52,908 nucleotides of DNA, from the NCBI GenBank assembly GCA_964247745.1, contig CAXTVT010000018.1, positions 1 to 52,908 of the forward strand, written 5' to 3'. The stretch comes from RH-AL1 sp964247745. Its GTDB lineage: Bacteria > Pseudomonadota > Alphaproteobacteria > Rhizobiales > Beijerinckiaceae. The position numbers and the translations under genes are program-made. Below are positions 17,320 through 25,929 of the stretch, piece by piece (position 1 is the first letter of the stretch; every line of letters begins with the position of its first letter). The notes beneath the pieces were generated by a model. That model was given only the letters and a program-made list of their open reading frames with translations. It was not told the DNA's origin and searched no databases.

Positions 17320-17991
17320 TCAGAGCCGTGCGGCGCCGAGGATGCGGCCGTCGCCGCCCTGCACCAGCACGGCAGCGTCGGCACCCGCGCCGCGAGACGT
17401 GTTTAAAGAGAGCGCTGCTCCGTCGTAGCTGCCGATCACCTTCATCGAGCGTACGATGTTGGATTCCGTGAGCGTGTGACCGGCGTTTTCGCCGCGGCCG
17501 ACCTGAGTCTCGTGGCGTGGGTCGAAGCCGATGAGCAGAATGCGGCCATGCCCGGCTCCGGCTCCAACCGTCACCGACACGTCGCCGCCGGAACGCCCAA
17601 GCCGCACGGCCACGCCTTCGTCGCCGCGCGCCGCGGCGATGGCGGCGGCGGCTTCGCCGCGTTCGGAACCGACCAACCCGCGGCGACCGTCGACCACCAT
17701 CTCGGGCGTGTAGGATCCGCCGCCGAGATGCGCGGCGTAGCTGGCCTGGCGCGCCGTGGCGCCCTCGAAGGAATAGGGGTCGCGCCAGCCGAGAGAGTTC
17801 CAGTAAGTGACGTGGAAGGCCAGCGGAAGCACGTCGCCGCGGCCGGACAGCTCGGTTAGGAAACGGTCGGCCGGCGGGCAGGACGAGCAGCCCTCCGATG
17901 TGAAAAGCTCCACGACCACGGGTCGAGCGATCGCGTTGGTCGCGAGTGACGAAAGCGCCAGGGCGGCGGCGAGCGGCAGCAGCGTGTTCAT
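17320..17991 (-). CDS. DUF1223 secreted thioredoxin-like protein
   Basis: A 223-residue exported protein. It has a signal peptide (MNTLLPLAAALALSSLATNA) followed by the DUF1223 opening PVVVELFTSEGCSSCPPADR, whose C-S-S-C pair lies in a thioredoxin-like fold, then LPLAFHVTYWNSLGWRDPYS and YTPEMVVDGRRGLVGS. The family has no established enzyme activity; a redox role in the periplasm is an inference from the fold. It converges on fliQ with only seven bases between the stops and diverges from coaBC. Confidence 0.85.
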   Translation of the reverse strand: MNTLLPLAAALALSSLATNAIARPVVVELFTSEGCSSCPPADRFLTELSGRGDVLPLAFHVTYWNSLGWRDPYSFEGATARQASYAAHLGGGSYTPEMVVDGRRGLVGSERGEAAAAIAAARGDEGVAVRLGRSGGDVSVTVGAGAGHGRILLIGFDPRHETQVGRGENAGHTLTESNIVRSMKVIGSYDGAALSLNTSRGAGADAAVLVQGGDGRILGAARL

Positions 17992-18099
17992 GGATGTCTC
18001 CCGAGCGTCATCGCCTGATCTTCGCGCTCGGCAAGGCGACGGTTACAGCGGCGCAGTAGCCGTCATCGGGCCGAAAGGCTATGACGGCGCGACACGTCC

Positions 18100-19341
18100 A
18101 TGCTCGATCAGAAACGCATCCTCCTCGTCGTCGGCGGCGGCATCGCCGCCTTCAAGGCGCTTGACGTCGTTCGCCGTTTGCGCGAGCGCGGTGCCGTCGT
18201 GCGGCCGGTGATGACGGCGGCCTCCGCGCAATTCGTGACGCCACTGTCGTTGGCGAGCCTCGCCGGCCACAGGGTGCACGATGCGCTGTTCTCCCTGACC
18301 GACGAGGCCGAGATGGGCCATATCGAGCTGTCGCGCGACGCCGACCTCGTCGTGGTGGCGCCGGCCACCGCCGACCTGCTGGCCAAGATGGCAGGTGGTC
18401 ATGCCGACGATCTCGCCTCGACGCTGCTGCTCGCGACAGACAAGCGAACCCTCGTCGCGCCGGCGATGAACCTGCGGATGTGGCTGCACCCGGCGACGCA
18501 GCGCAACGTCGCGCGGCTCCGTGAAGACGGCGTCCTGTTCTGCGGTCCGGAGGAGGGCGCCATGGCTTGCGGCGAGTACGGGCCGGGGCGGATGAGCGAG
18601 CCGCTCGCCATCGTGGCGGCGATCGAGGCGGCTTTGGACGGAGACACGCTCCTGCTTCTGCCTGATGGGATCGAGGCAAGCCGGGGTGGTGCGCTGGCCG
18701 GGCGCCGCGTGGTGGTGACGTCGGGCCCGACGCACGAGCCGATCGACCCCGTCCGCTTCATTGCCAATCGATCCTCGGGCAAGCAGGGCCATGCCGTCGC
18801 CGCCGCCGCTGCCGCCGCGGGGGCCGAGGTCGTGCTGGTGAGCGGGCCGGTGGCGCTGCCCGATCCGGCCGGCGTACGCTTGGTGCGGGTGGAGACGGCC
18901 GCCGCCATGCTCGCGGCGGTCGCGGCGGCGCTGCCGGCCGACGTCTTCGTCGCCACAGCCGCGGTCGCCGACTGGCGGGTCGCGACTCTCGCGCCGGGAA
19001 AATTGAAGAAGGGCGCGGGCGAATCGACCGTGCTGGAGCTGGTTGCCAATCCCGACATCCTCGCGACCGTCGCACGACATGGGGAGCACCGGCCGACGCT
19101 CGTCGTCGGGTTCGCCGCCGAGACTGATGATCTCGTCGCCAATGCCCGTCGCAAGCTCGAAAGCAAAGGCTGCGACGTCATCGTTCTGAATGACGTCGGA
19201 CCCGCGTCGGGCACGTTCGGCGGCGACCACAACGCCGTGACCCTCGTCGAGGCCCATCACGTCGAGGCCTGGCCGCGGCTGACCAAGGACGAGGTCGCGC
19301 GCAGGCTCGTCGCGCTCGTCGCCGCGCGGCTTGCCCGATGA
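18100..19341 (+). CDS. coaBC: Bifunctional phosphopantothenoylcysteine decarboxylase/synthase CoaBC
   Basis: Catalyses two steps of coenzyme A synthesis: joining 4'-phosphopantothenate to cysteine with CTP (CoaB) and FMN-dependent decarboxylation (CoaC). The 413-residue product has an N-terminal flavoprotein domain (about 1-180) with GGGIAAFKALDVVRRL, the PAMNLRMW motif and GPEEGAMACGEYGPGRM, and a C-terminal synthase domain (about 195-413) with VTSGPTHEPIDPVRFIANRS and FVATAAVADWRV. Length is normal for the fused enzyme. It overlaps dut by four bases (ATGA). Confidence 0.96.
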   Translation: MLDQKRILLVVGGGIAAFKALDVVRRLRERGAVVRPVMTAASAQFVTPLSLASLAGHRVHDALFSLTDEAEMGHIELSRDADLVVVAPATADLLAKMAGGHADDLASTLLLATDKRTLVAPAMNLRMWLHPATQRNVARLREDGVLFCGPEEGAMACGEYGPGRMSEPLAIVAAIEAALDGDTLLLLPDGIEASRGGALAGRRVVVTSGPTHEPIDPVRFIANRSSGKQGHAVAAAAAAAGAEVVLVSGPVALPDPAGVRLVRVETAAAMLAAVAAALPADVFVATAAVADWRVATLAPGKLKKGAGESTVLELVANPDILATVARHGEHRPTLVVGFAAETDDLVANARRKLESKGCDVIVLNDVGPASGTFGGDHNAVTLVEAHHVEAWPRLTKDEVARRLVALVAARLAR

Positions 19342-19799
19342 GCGCGGCGTCGGAGTCCGTGGTCGCCGTCATGGTGTTGCCGCACGGCGAGGGATCGCCG
19401 CTGCCGCGCTACGCCAGCGACTTGGCGGCCGGCTGCGACCTCGCCGCCGCGTTGCCGGCCGATGCTCCGCTGGTGATTGAGCCGGGGGCCCGCGCGCTGG
19501 TGCCCACCGGTCTCGCGCTGGCGCTTCAGCCCGGCTTCGAGGCACAGGTGCGCCCGCGTTCCGGCCTTGCGCTCAAGCACGGTGTGACCGTGCTCAACGC
19601 GCCCGGCACGATCGATGCCGATTATCGCGGCGAGGTGCAGGTGCTTCTGGTAAACCTCGGCCCGGCGCCGTTCACGATCGAGCGCGGCATGCGCGTCGCG
19701 CAGCTCGTGCTGGCCCCGGTCACCCGCGCCGTCTTCGTGGCCGCCGCAGACCTCGACGCCACCGTGCGTGCCAAAGGCGGCTTTGGCTCGACCGGGTAG
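19338..19799 (+). CDS. dut: dUTP diphosphatase
   Basis: Hydrolyses dUTP to dUMP and pyrophosphate, keeping uracil out of DNA. The 153-residue product shows all five trimeric dUTPase motifs: ASDLAAGCDLAAA (I), RPRSGLALKHG (II), VLNAPGTIDADYRGE (III), RGMRVAQLVLAPV (IV) and the C-terminal GGFGSTG (V). It is translationally coupled to coaBC, a pairing common in alphaproteobacteria. It faces glgP tail to tail. Confidence 0.96.
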   Translation: MSAASESVVAVMVLPHGEGSPLPRYASDLAAGCDLAAALPADAPLVIEPGARALVPTGLALALQPGFEAQVRPRSGLALKHGVTVLNAPGTIDADYRGEVQVLLVNLGPAPFTIERGMRVAQLVLAPVTRAVFVAAADLDATVRAKGGFGSTG

Positions 19800-19833
19800 C
19801 CTAGCCCGCACCGCCGCCGACCTCGAACGGGCA

Positions 19834-22347
19834 TCACGCCATCAGCGGCGCGCGCCAGATCTCCTCGGCGTATTCGCGGATCGTGCGATCGGACGAGAAC
19901 CAGCCCATCTGCGAGATGTTCGCGATACGTGCGATCGACCAGGCGTTCTGGTCCAGCCACAACGCGTCCACGTCGCGCTGGCGTCGCACGTAGGCCTCGA
20001 AGTCGGCGGCGACCATGAAGGTGTCGTAACCGAGAACGGCATCCACGAGAGAGTGGTAGCGCGACGGATCGTCGGGCGAGAACAGGCCGTCGTAGATCGC
20101 GTCGAGAACGTCCTTCAGGCGGTAGGAATTGATGAGCGCATCGCGGCCGCGAAACCCTTCTGCCCGGCGCTGTTCGACTTCGGGAGTGGTCATGCCGAAG
20201 ATGAAGATGTTGTCGAGCCCGACGGCTTCGGAAATCTCGATGTTGGCACCGTCCATCGTGCCGATCGTCAGCGCGCCGTTCAGCGCCATCTTCATGTTTC
20301 CGGTGCCCGAGGCCTCCATGCCGGCCGTCGAGATCTGCTCGCTGAGATCCGCGGCCGGGATGATCACTTCGGCCAAGGACACGTTGTAGTTCGGCAGGAA
20401 AGCCACCTTGAGCCGGTCGCCGATATCGGGATCGTTGTTGACGACCTTGGCAACGTCGTTCGCCAGCTTGATGATCAGCTTGGCACGGTGATAGCTCGCC
20501 GCCGCCTTGCCCGCGAAGATCTTCACGCGCGGCGCATAGGTGCCCCCGGGGTTGGCCTTCATCTCGCGGTAGAGCGAGGCGGTCGCGAGCACGTTGAGCA
20601 GCTGGCGCTTGTACTCGTGGATACGCTTGATCTGGACATCGAAGAGCGCGTCCGGGGAGACCGTGACCCCCAGCCGGTCCTCGATAACGGCGGCCAACGC
20701 TTGCTTGTTGCGCCGCCGCACGCGCGCCATCCGCTCGTCGAAGGCGGCGTCCCCGGCGTAGGCGACGAGGCTCCGAAGATGCGTCGGATCGTCGAGGACC
20801 TTGGGTCCGAGCGTGTCGACGAGCAGCGAGGTCAGGCCGGGATTGGCCTCCATCAACCAGCGCCGGAAGGTGATTCCGTTGGTCTTGTTGACGATGCGCC
20901 CGGGATAGATCGCGGCGAGATCGGCGAAGATCGTCTGCTTCATGAGTTCGGTGTGCAGCGCCGAGACGCCGTTGATATGGCTGGACCCGATGAACGCGAG
21001 ATGGCCCATGCGCACCCGCTTGCCGTCGCCCTCTTCGATCAGCGACACGCCGGCGAGCTTGGTCGGATCGGCGCGCATGGCGTCCGGTACCCGCTTGAGG
21101 TGCTTGTGGTTGATGAGGAAGATGATCTGCATGTGCCGCGGCAGCAGGTCGTTCATCAGGTGCAACGGCCAGGCCTCGAGCGCTTCCGGCAGCAGCGTGT
21201 GGTTGGTGTAGTTCAACGTGCCCTGGGTGATCGCCCAGGCTTTGTTCCAGGGCAGCTCGTGGCCGTCGACGAGCAGGCGCATCAGCTCGGCCACGGCGAT
21301 GGCCGGGTGCGTGTCGTTCATGTGGATCGCCGCGCAATCGGCGAGGTTTTCGATCGACTTGTTCTGCTGGAGGTGCCGGCGGATGAGGTCCTGCAGGGAG
21401 GCGGAGGTGAAGAAATATTCCTGCCGCAGGCGCAGCTCCTGCCCAGCTGGGGTCTCGTCCGACGGGTAAAGTACGCGCGAGATCGATTCGGCGCGTGCCC
21501 TGGCGGCGAAGGATCCGACGTGGTCGCCGCGGTTGAAGCCGGTGAGATCGATCTGGTCGACGGCCCGGGCGGACCAGAGCCGCAGCGTGTTGGCATGACG
21601 CCCCTGCCAGCCGACGATCGGGGTGTCGTAGGCTACCGCGTTCACCGTCTCGCGCGGATGCCACGCGTATTTGAAAGGCACGACGTCGGAATCGACACTG
21701 ACCTGCTCGACGAAGCCGCCGAATTGAATGGGATAGACCACTTCGGGCCGCTCGAATTCCCATGGATTGCCGTAGGCCAGCCAATCCTCCGGCGCCTCGT
21801 GCTGCCACCCATCCGAGATCATCTGACGAAACAGGCCGTGCTCGTAGCGGATGCCATAGCCGTAGGCGGGCAGGCCGATGGAGGCCATCGACTCCATGAA
21901 GCAGGCAGCCAAGCGTCCGAGACCGCCGTTGCCGAGGGCGGCATCCGGCTCCTGCGCCCTGATCTCGGCGAGATCGACGCCGAGCGTGGCGAGCGCGTCG
22001 CGCGCCGGCTCGGTCAATCCTAGGTTGGTCAAGCCATCCATCAACAGTCGACCGATCAGAAACTCGACGGAGAGGTAGTAGACCTGTTTGGTGTGAGCCT
22101 GATGCGAACGCCGTGTCGCGCTCATCCAGCGATCGACGATGCGGTCGCGTACCGCCAAGGCCAGGGCGACGAACCAATCGCGCGACGAAGCCGTCTTGAG
22201 GTCCTTGCCGACGTGGTAGATCAGCTTGGCGAGGATCGCCTCACGCAAGTCTTCGCTCTCCGATGCCGAGGTGCGCGGCCCTCGAGTCTGATCCGGCGTC
22301 TCGGTGGAGGCTGCAGCCTGAGGCATCGAGATCGTGTCCTTCGTCAT
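19834..22347 (-). CDS. glgP: Glycogen phosphorylase
   Basis: Releases glucose-1-phosphate from glycogen or maltodextrins using pyridoxal phosphate. About 837 residues, the usual length. Visible landmarks: QVYYLSVEFLIGRLLMDGL near the N-terminus, LGNGGLGRLAACFMES, AYGYGIRYEHGLF, and the PLP region near the C-terminus with EASGTGNMKMALNGALTIG, in which the PLP-binding Lys follows GTGNM. The ATG at 22347 was chosen over a TTG six bases upstream. It is a single gene; no other glg genes are nearby. Confidence 0.95.
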   Translation of the reverse strand: MTKDTISMPQAAASTETPDQTRGPRTSASESEDLREAILAKLIYHVGKDLKTASSRDWFVALALAVRDRIVDRWMSATRRSHQAHTKQVYYLSVEFLIGRLLMDGLTNLGLTEPARDALATLGVDLAEIRAQEPDAALGNGGLGRLAACFMESMASIGLPAYGYGIRYEHGLFRQMISDGWQHEAPEDWLAYGNPWEFERPEVVYPIQFGGFVEQVSVDSDVVPFKYAWHPRETVNAVAYDTPIVGWQGRHANTLRLWSARAVDQIDLTGFNRGDHVGSFAARARAESISRVLYPSDETPAGQELRLRQEYFFTSASLQDLIRRHLQQNKSIENLADCAAIHMNDTHPAIAVAELMRLLVDGHELPWNKAWAITQGTLNYTNHTLLPEALEAWPLHLMNDLLPRHMQIIFLINHKHLKRVPDAMRADPTKLAGVSLIEEGDGKRVRMGHLAFIGSSHINGVSALHTELMKQTIFADLAAIYPGRIVNKTNGITFRRWLMEANPGLTSLLVDTLGPKVLDDPTHLRSLVAYAGDAAFDERMARVRRRNKQALAAVIEDRLGVTVSPDALFDVQIKRIHEYKRQLLNVLATASLYREMKANPGGTYAPRVKIFAGKAAASYHRAKLIIKLANDVAKVVNNDPDIGDRLKVAFLPNYNVSLAEVIIPAADLSEQISTAGMEASGTGNMKMALNGALTIGTMDGANIEISEAVGLDNIFIFGMTTPEVEQRRAEGFRGRDALINSYRLKDVLDAIYDGLFSPDDPSRYHSLVDAVLGYDTFMVAADFEAYVRRQRDVDALWLDQNAWSIARIANISQMGWFSSDRTIREYAEEIWRAPLMA

Positions 22348-22655
22348 TGCCAAATTTCCGGCAGCCGTGGCGGCGGCAAAAGCCGTCCGGAATCAGCATT
22401 TGATGCTTGGCAGGATACCATGCGCGCCTGCGAGGCAACAGCCCGCCACATTTCTCGCGCCCTACACGGCAGGGGCGCTGCGGCGCGACACACGGCCAAT
22501 TGAAAAGCGCGGCGGGTTCCGCCATTTTAACGCCGTGCCGGTCCGTTCGACCGGCTCTCCTCGAGGATGACGCGCTGATCAATCAGGGATTCGCCGAAGC
22601 CGCCCAAGGGCCGCTTCACCCGCTCTCGGACGACACGTTCGACAGCGGAAAGCTC
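22348..22655 (+). other. Intergenic region between glgP and rsfS
   Basis: About 308 bases between the divergent glgP start and the chosen rsfS start. The rsfS frame stays open back to an ATG at 22407, but the upstream translation is basic and does not look like protein. A 7-bp hairpin (GCCGGTC at 22537-22543 with GACCGGC at 22549-22555) is visible. Promoters for both genes probably lie here; none could be assigned. Confidence 0.4.
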
Positions 22656-22976
22656 GTGCACATCGTGATGGAAAGTCTCGACGATGCCAAAGCCGAAGAC
22701 TCGCTCCTGATCGACCTCCACGGAAAGACCGCCATCGCCGACGCGATGATCATCACGACGGGGCGTTCCAGCGTCCATGTCGCGTCGATTGCCGATCGTG
22801 TCCTGAAGGCCTTGAAGGAGGCCATGAACGACGTGCCTCGTATCGAGGGTCTTTCTGGCGGCGATTGGGTGCTGATCGATGCCGGCGATATCATCGTCCA
22901 CGTGTTCCGCCCTGAAGTGCGCCAGTTCTACAACCTCGAGAAGATGTGGGGCTCGGATCGGCCTCTGATGGCCTGA
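22656..22976 (+). CDS. rsfS: Ribosome silencing factor RsfS
   Basis: RsfS binds ribosomal protein L14 and blocks joining of the subunits when nutrients are short. The family domain is clear: LDDAKAEDSLLIDLHGKTAI, DAMIITTGRSSVHVASIADR, DWVLIDAGDIIVHVFRP and the terminal FYNLEKMWG. The start is uncertain: the conserved domain begins around LVHIVMESLDDAKAED, so the GTG at 22656 was chosen (106 residues, normal family length). The frame remains open to an ATG at 22407. It precedes rlmH, its common neighbour. Confidence 0.88.
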   Translation: MHIVMESLDDAKAEDSLLIDLHGKTAIADAMIITTGRSSVHVASIADRVLKALKEAMNDVPRIEGLSGGDWVLIDAGDIIVHVFRPEVRQFYNLEKMWGSDRPLMA

Positions 22977-23004
22977 TTCGTCCAATCCTCGTCGCCGCGC
23001 GCCG

Positions 23005-23487
23005 ATGCTGAAGGTCACGCTCCTCGGTGTCGGGCGGCTGAAGGCCGGTCTCGAGCGCGATCTCGCCGCCCGGTATCTGGATCGTGCGACGGCGGCGGGA
23101 CGTTCGCTCGGTCTCGCGGTTGACGCGCGCGAACTCGAGGAGAGCCGCGCGCGGCGGCCGGAGGATCGGCGGCGCGACGAAGCCGACGCGCTGCGCGCGA
23201 TCGTTCCTACCACGACCGCGATCATAGCGCTCGACGAGAGAGGGCGCGCGCTCGACAGCCCTGGCTTCGCCGTTCTGCTCGGCGCGGCACGCGATGGGGG
23301 ACGCGGCGCGCTGGCCGTGGTGATCGGCGGTGCCGATGGCTTGGACCCCGAATACCGACATGGCGCCGATCACGTCATTGCCTTCGGCGCCATGACCTGG
23401 CCGCATCAACTCGTCCGCGTGATGGCGGCCGAGCAGATCTATCGCGCGGTCACCATCCTCGCCGGCCATCCCTACCACCGGGTGTGA
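23005..23487 (+). CDS. rlmH: 23S rRNA pseudouridine-1915 N3-methyltransferase RlmH
   Basis: A SPOUT-class methyltransferase that modifies pseudouridine 1915 in helix 69 of 23S rRNA. The 160-residue product begins MLKVTLLGVGRLKAGLERDL and has IIALDERGRALDSPGFA, the cofactor-knot segment LAVVIGGADGLDPEYRHGAD and the C-terminal MTWPHQLVRVMAAEQIYRAV followed by GHPYHRV. Length and ending match the family exactly. Its stop codon abuts the stop of the convergent neighbour (TGATCA). Confidence 0.97.
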   Translation: MLKVTLLGVGRLKAGLERDLAARYLDRATAAGRSLGLAVDARELEESRARRPEDRRRDEADALRAIVPTTTAIIALDERGRALDSPGFAVLLGAARDGGRGALAVVIGGADGLDPEYRHGADHVIAFGAMTWPHQLVRVMAAEQIYRAVTILAGHPYHRV

Positions 23488-24066
23488 TCAGTCGGCCTGC
23501 TTCAGACCCTCGTTGAGCTTGCCGATGTTGGCGGTCACAAGGTCGATGTTGCCTTGAGAGGGCTTGTCCGCGACGCCAGCCTTCAAGACCTCGTTGAGCT
23601 CCTCGAGCGCTTCCTTCTTCTCTTTGGGTGGCATCTGCTTGTCGGCCTTGACCTCCTCGACCTGCTTCTTGGTCGCGGCTTCCGCGCCGATGTACTTGCC
23701 ACTGTCGGGATCGATCCCGGACAGCACGACGCCGACGCTGTAGCTCGCGTCGGCGAAATCGCCGGTGCTGGCGAAGCCATTCTTCTTCACCGCGGCGTCG
23801 ATCTGGCCGTCGAGTTTCGGATCGGGCGCTTTGGCGTCCTTCGGCATCTTGGCTTCCACATCGCGGATCTCCTTCTGCGCCGCGATGAGACCGTCGAGGC
23901 TCTTTTGCGTCAAAGCAACCTGCTTGGGCTGAGGCGGCTCAGCTGTCGCCGCGGACCCCGCCTTGTCCTGCGCATATGCGACGCCGAAGCCGGCCGGCGC
24001 CGAAAAGGTGAGGACGGCGGCCGCCGCGAGGACGGTGCGTGAGGCTTGAGGGAGGAAAGAGCGCAT
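23488..24066 (-). CDS. Secreted protein of unknown function
   Basis: A 192-residue exported protein I do not recognise. It has a signal peptide of about 35 residues (RTVLAAAAVLTFSAPAGFGV, cleavage near AYA-QDKAG). The mature part is helical and rich in Lys and Glu (QKSLDGLIAAQKEIRDVEAK, KKQVEEVKADKQMPPKEKKE), consistent with a soluble periplasmic helical-hairpin protein, and has no cysteine. The ATG at 24066 was chosen because it gives a clean signal peptide; the longer open frame upstream is non-coding. It converges on rlmH. Confidence 0.75.
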   Translation of the reverse strand: MRSFLPQASRTVLAAAAVLTFSAPAGFGVAYAQDKAGSAATAEPPQPKQVALTQKSLDGLIAAQKEIRDVEAKMPKDAKAPDPKLDGQIDAAVKKNGFASTGDFADASYSVGVVLSGIDPDSGKYIGAEAATKKQVEEVKADKQMPPKEKKEALEELNEVLKAGVADKPSQGNIDLVTANIGKLNEGLKQAD

Positions 24067-24158
24067 CGAGAAAGGTACTCCGCTTTTGCCCGGGGTGGGG
24101 ACCGCCCAACCTCGAAGACGGTCGGCGGTTCGCATGCCGGTGCGGCGAAAGCGAGGTG

Positions 24159-24638
24159 TCAGGCGGTGCGCTCTCGCCCGAACGGCGCGTTGAGCCTCAC
24201 GATCGCGAGGTTGAGCGCTGCGGCGACCGAGACCCAGGCGAGATACGGCACGAGCAGCCAAGCCCCTAGCGCGGAGAGCGGCGCGAGGCCGACGATCAAC
24301 GCGAGGACCGACAGCCACAGCAGCGGCACTTCGGCGAGCGCCCAATCCGGCCGCTCGAGGGTGAAGAACAACGGGCTCCAGGCCATGTGACAGAGGGCAT
24401 TGATGCCGAAGAGCCAGAGGATGCGTGCGTGCGCGTCCGGCGCCGCAGTCCAGGCGGCCGCCGCCGACCAGACTGCGAGGGCGCCGATCAGCGTCCACAT
24501 CGGCCCAAACAGCCAGTTCGGTGGGTTCCAAGAGGGTTTGCGAAGCGCGTAGTACCAGGGCCCGATGCGAGTGGCGACGCCGCCGACGAACAGCACGACC
24601 ACGGCGATCACGGCCGCCCCAAGCAAGGCGTGGAACAT
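24159..24638 (-). CDS. tspO: TspO/MBR family membrane protein
   Basis: A five-helix membrane protein that binds tetrapyrroles; in Rhodobacter, TspO of the outer membrane modulates photosynthesis gene expression in response to oxygen. The 159-residue product has the family signature WYYALRKPSWNPPNWLFGPM followed by W-T, then HMAWSPLFFTLERPDWALAE and a final PYLAWVSVAAALNLAIVRLN. A CGGAG ribosome site precedes the ATG. It stands alone, about 22 kb from the crt/bch genes in this window. No PpsR-type operator was found upstream. Confidence 0.93.
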   Translation of the reverse strand: MFHALLGAAVIAVVVLFVGGVATRIGPWYYALRKPSWNPPNWLFGPMWTLIGALAVWSAAAAWTAAPDAHARILWLFGINALCHMAWSPLFFTLERPDWALAEVPLLWLSVLALIVGLAPLSALGAWLLVPYLAWVSVAAALNLAIVRLNAPFGRERTA

Positions 24639-24718
24639 GGAACGGCTCCGATTGCCAGTGTGATTTTCACGCGGTCAAGTGATTTGCCCGCGTTGCGGCG
24701 GACCTATATGACATCGCG

Positions 24719-25324
24719 ATGGATAGTTTTACCAGCCTGACCGCAGTCGCTGCCCCGCTCAGGATCCGCAACGTCGATACCGACCAGATCATCCCGGCGC
24801 GCTACCTGAAGACGATCAAGCGCACCGGGCTTGGCTCGGCGCTGTTCTCGCCACACCGCTATCGCGACGACGGTTCGGAGAACCCCGATTTTGTCTTGAA
24901 CAAGCCGGCCTATCGCGACGCCGAGATCCTCGTCGCAGAGGACAATTTCGGATGCGGTTCCTCCCGCGAACACGCGCCCTGGGCCTTGCTCGATTTCGGC
25001 ATCCGCTGCGTGATATCGACCAGTTTCGCCGATATCTTCTACAACAACTGCTTCAAGAACGGCATCCTGCCGATCGTGGTCTCACCCGACGATCTCGAGA
25101 AGCTGATGGACGATGCCGATCGCGGCAAGAACGCGACCCTGACCGTCGATCTAGAGACCCAAACGATCCAGGGTCCTGACGGCGGGACGCTGCACTTCGA
25201 AATCGACGGGTTCCGCAAGCACTGCCTGCTGAATGGTCTCGACGACATCGCTCTCACATTGAAGAAAAGCGGCAACGTGGATTTGTACGAGCACCAAATC
25301 GCCACCGCGCGGCCGTGGCTGTGA
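24719..25324 (+). CDS. leuD: 3-isopropylmalate dehydratase small subunit
   Basis: With LeuC, isomerises 2- to 3-isopropylmalate in leucine synthesis. The 201-residue product contains the swivel-domain hallmarks IRNVDTDQIIPARYLKTI, EDNFGCGSSREHAPWALLDF, SFADIFYNNCFKNGILPIV and the C-terminal KHCLLNGLDDIALTL. leuC and leuB are not in the window. The following gene overlaps its end by ten bases. Confidence 0.96.
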   Translation: MDSFTSLTAVAAPLRIRNVDTDQIIPARYLKTIKRTGLGSALFSPHRYRDDGSENPDFVLNKPAYRDAEILVAEDNFGCGSSREHAPWALLDFGIRCVISTSFADIFYNNCFKNGILPIVVSPDDLEKLMDDADRGKNATLTVDLETQTIQGPDGGTLHFEIDGFRKHCLLNGLDDIALTLKKSGNVDLYEHQIATARPWL

Positions 25325-25878
25325 AGGCTTTCCTCTTCCTCGCGCTCGCCCTTGGTTCGACGGGTCTAGCCTATGCCCAACGCGCGCCCGACGATGGGCA
25401 GGATCAGCAGATCGAGGCGCCGGCACTGCCCGACAAGGCGCCAGGCGCCTTCAAACCCGATGCCGACACGAACGACGCGGCGCCGCCCGACATCTGGATC
25501 TTCTCCGGTTCGCTACAGGACAGCCATGAGGGCTTCTCGGGCACTCTCGTCGCCGGCAAAGGTGAAGTGCAGTTTGAGATGAAGCTCGCCAGCGGCACGA
25601 CGTGCGATGGCAAGGATCTGTCCGGCGACATCGGGCTGGTGCGGCTGAAAGAGATCACCTGTTCGGACGATCGTGTCATGAAAGCTTTGTTCGTGCCCCA
25701 GGGTGGTCAGGCTTTGAAGGTGTTCGGCCACGTTGGAGACGAGCGCTTCATGACGGACGCGCACCTCCTCGGGACCGAGCCGGTGCCGGAGGGGAAGCAG
25801 ACTGCCGAGCCGACCGCACCTGCCGTGCAGGGGCGCCCTGGAGCGGCGCCCGCACCGCCGGCGCCCGACAGCAAGTGA
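25315..25878 (+). CDS. Secreted protein of unknown function downstream of leuD
   Basis: A 187-residue exported protein, not recognised. A GTG at 25315 (or 25321) gives the signal peptide VKAFLFLALALGSTGLAYAQ. The mature protein has an acidic N-terminal linker, a core of about 100 residues with two cysteines (GTTCDGKDLSG, LKEITCSDDRVMKALF) that may form a disulfide, and a Pro/Ala-rich C-terminal tail. The ten-base overlap with leuD suggests co-transcription, but no link to leucine synthesis is implied. Confidence 0.7.
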   Translation: MAVKAFLFLALALGSTGLAYAQRAPDDGQDQQIEAPALPDKAPGAFKPDADTNDAAPPDIWIFSGSLQDSHEGFSGTLVAGKGEVQFEMKLASGTTCDGKDLSGDIGLVRLKEITCSDDRVMKALFVPQGGQALKVFGHVGDERFMTDAHLLGTEPVPEGKQTAEPTAPAVQGRPGAAPAPPAPDSK

Positions 25879-25929
25879 CGAGCGTTTAAAGCTCGCTCAG
25901 TTTCAGACCGTACGCGATCCCGGATGATG

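Noticed and set aside
19622..22177. 851-codon frame overlapping glgP and dut
   Set aside because: Alternative frame of glgP; highly basic, with no recognisable domain. The glgP frame carries all catalytic motifs.
24704..24709. CTATAT -10 element giving a nearly leaderless leuD transcript
   Set aside because: No matching -35 at acceptable spacing, and too close to the ATG to trust.
24640..24718. PpsR, FNR or CRP-like site between tspO and leuD
   Set aside because: A short GTGA-TTT-TCAC palindrome is present, but its spacing fits none of these regulators.
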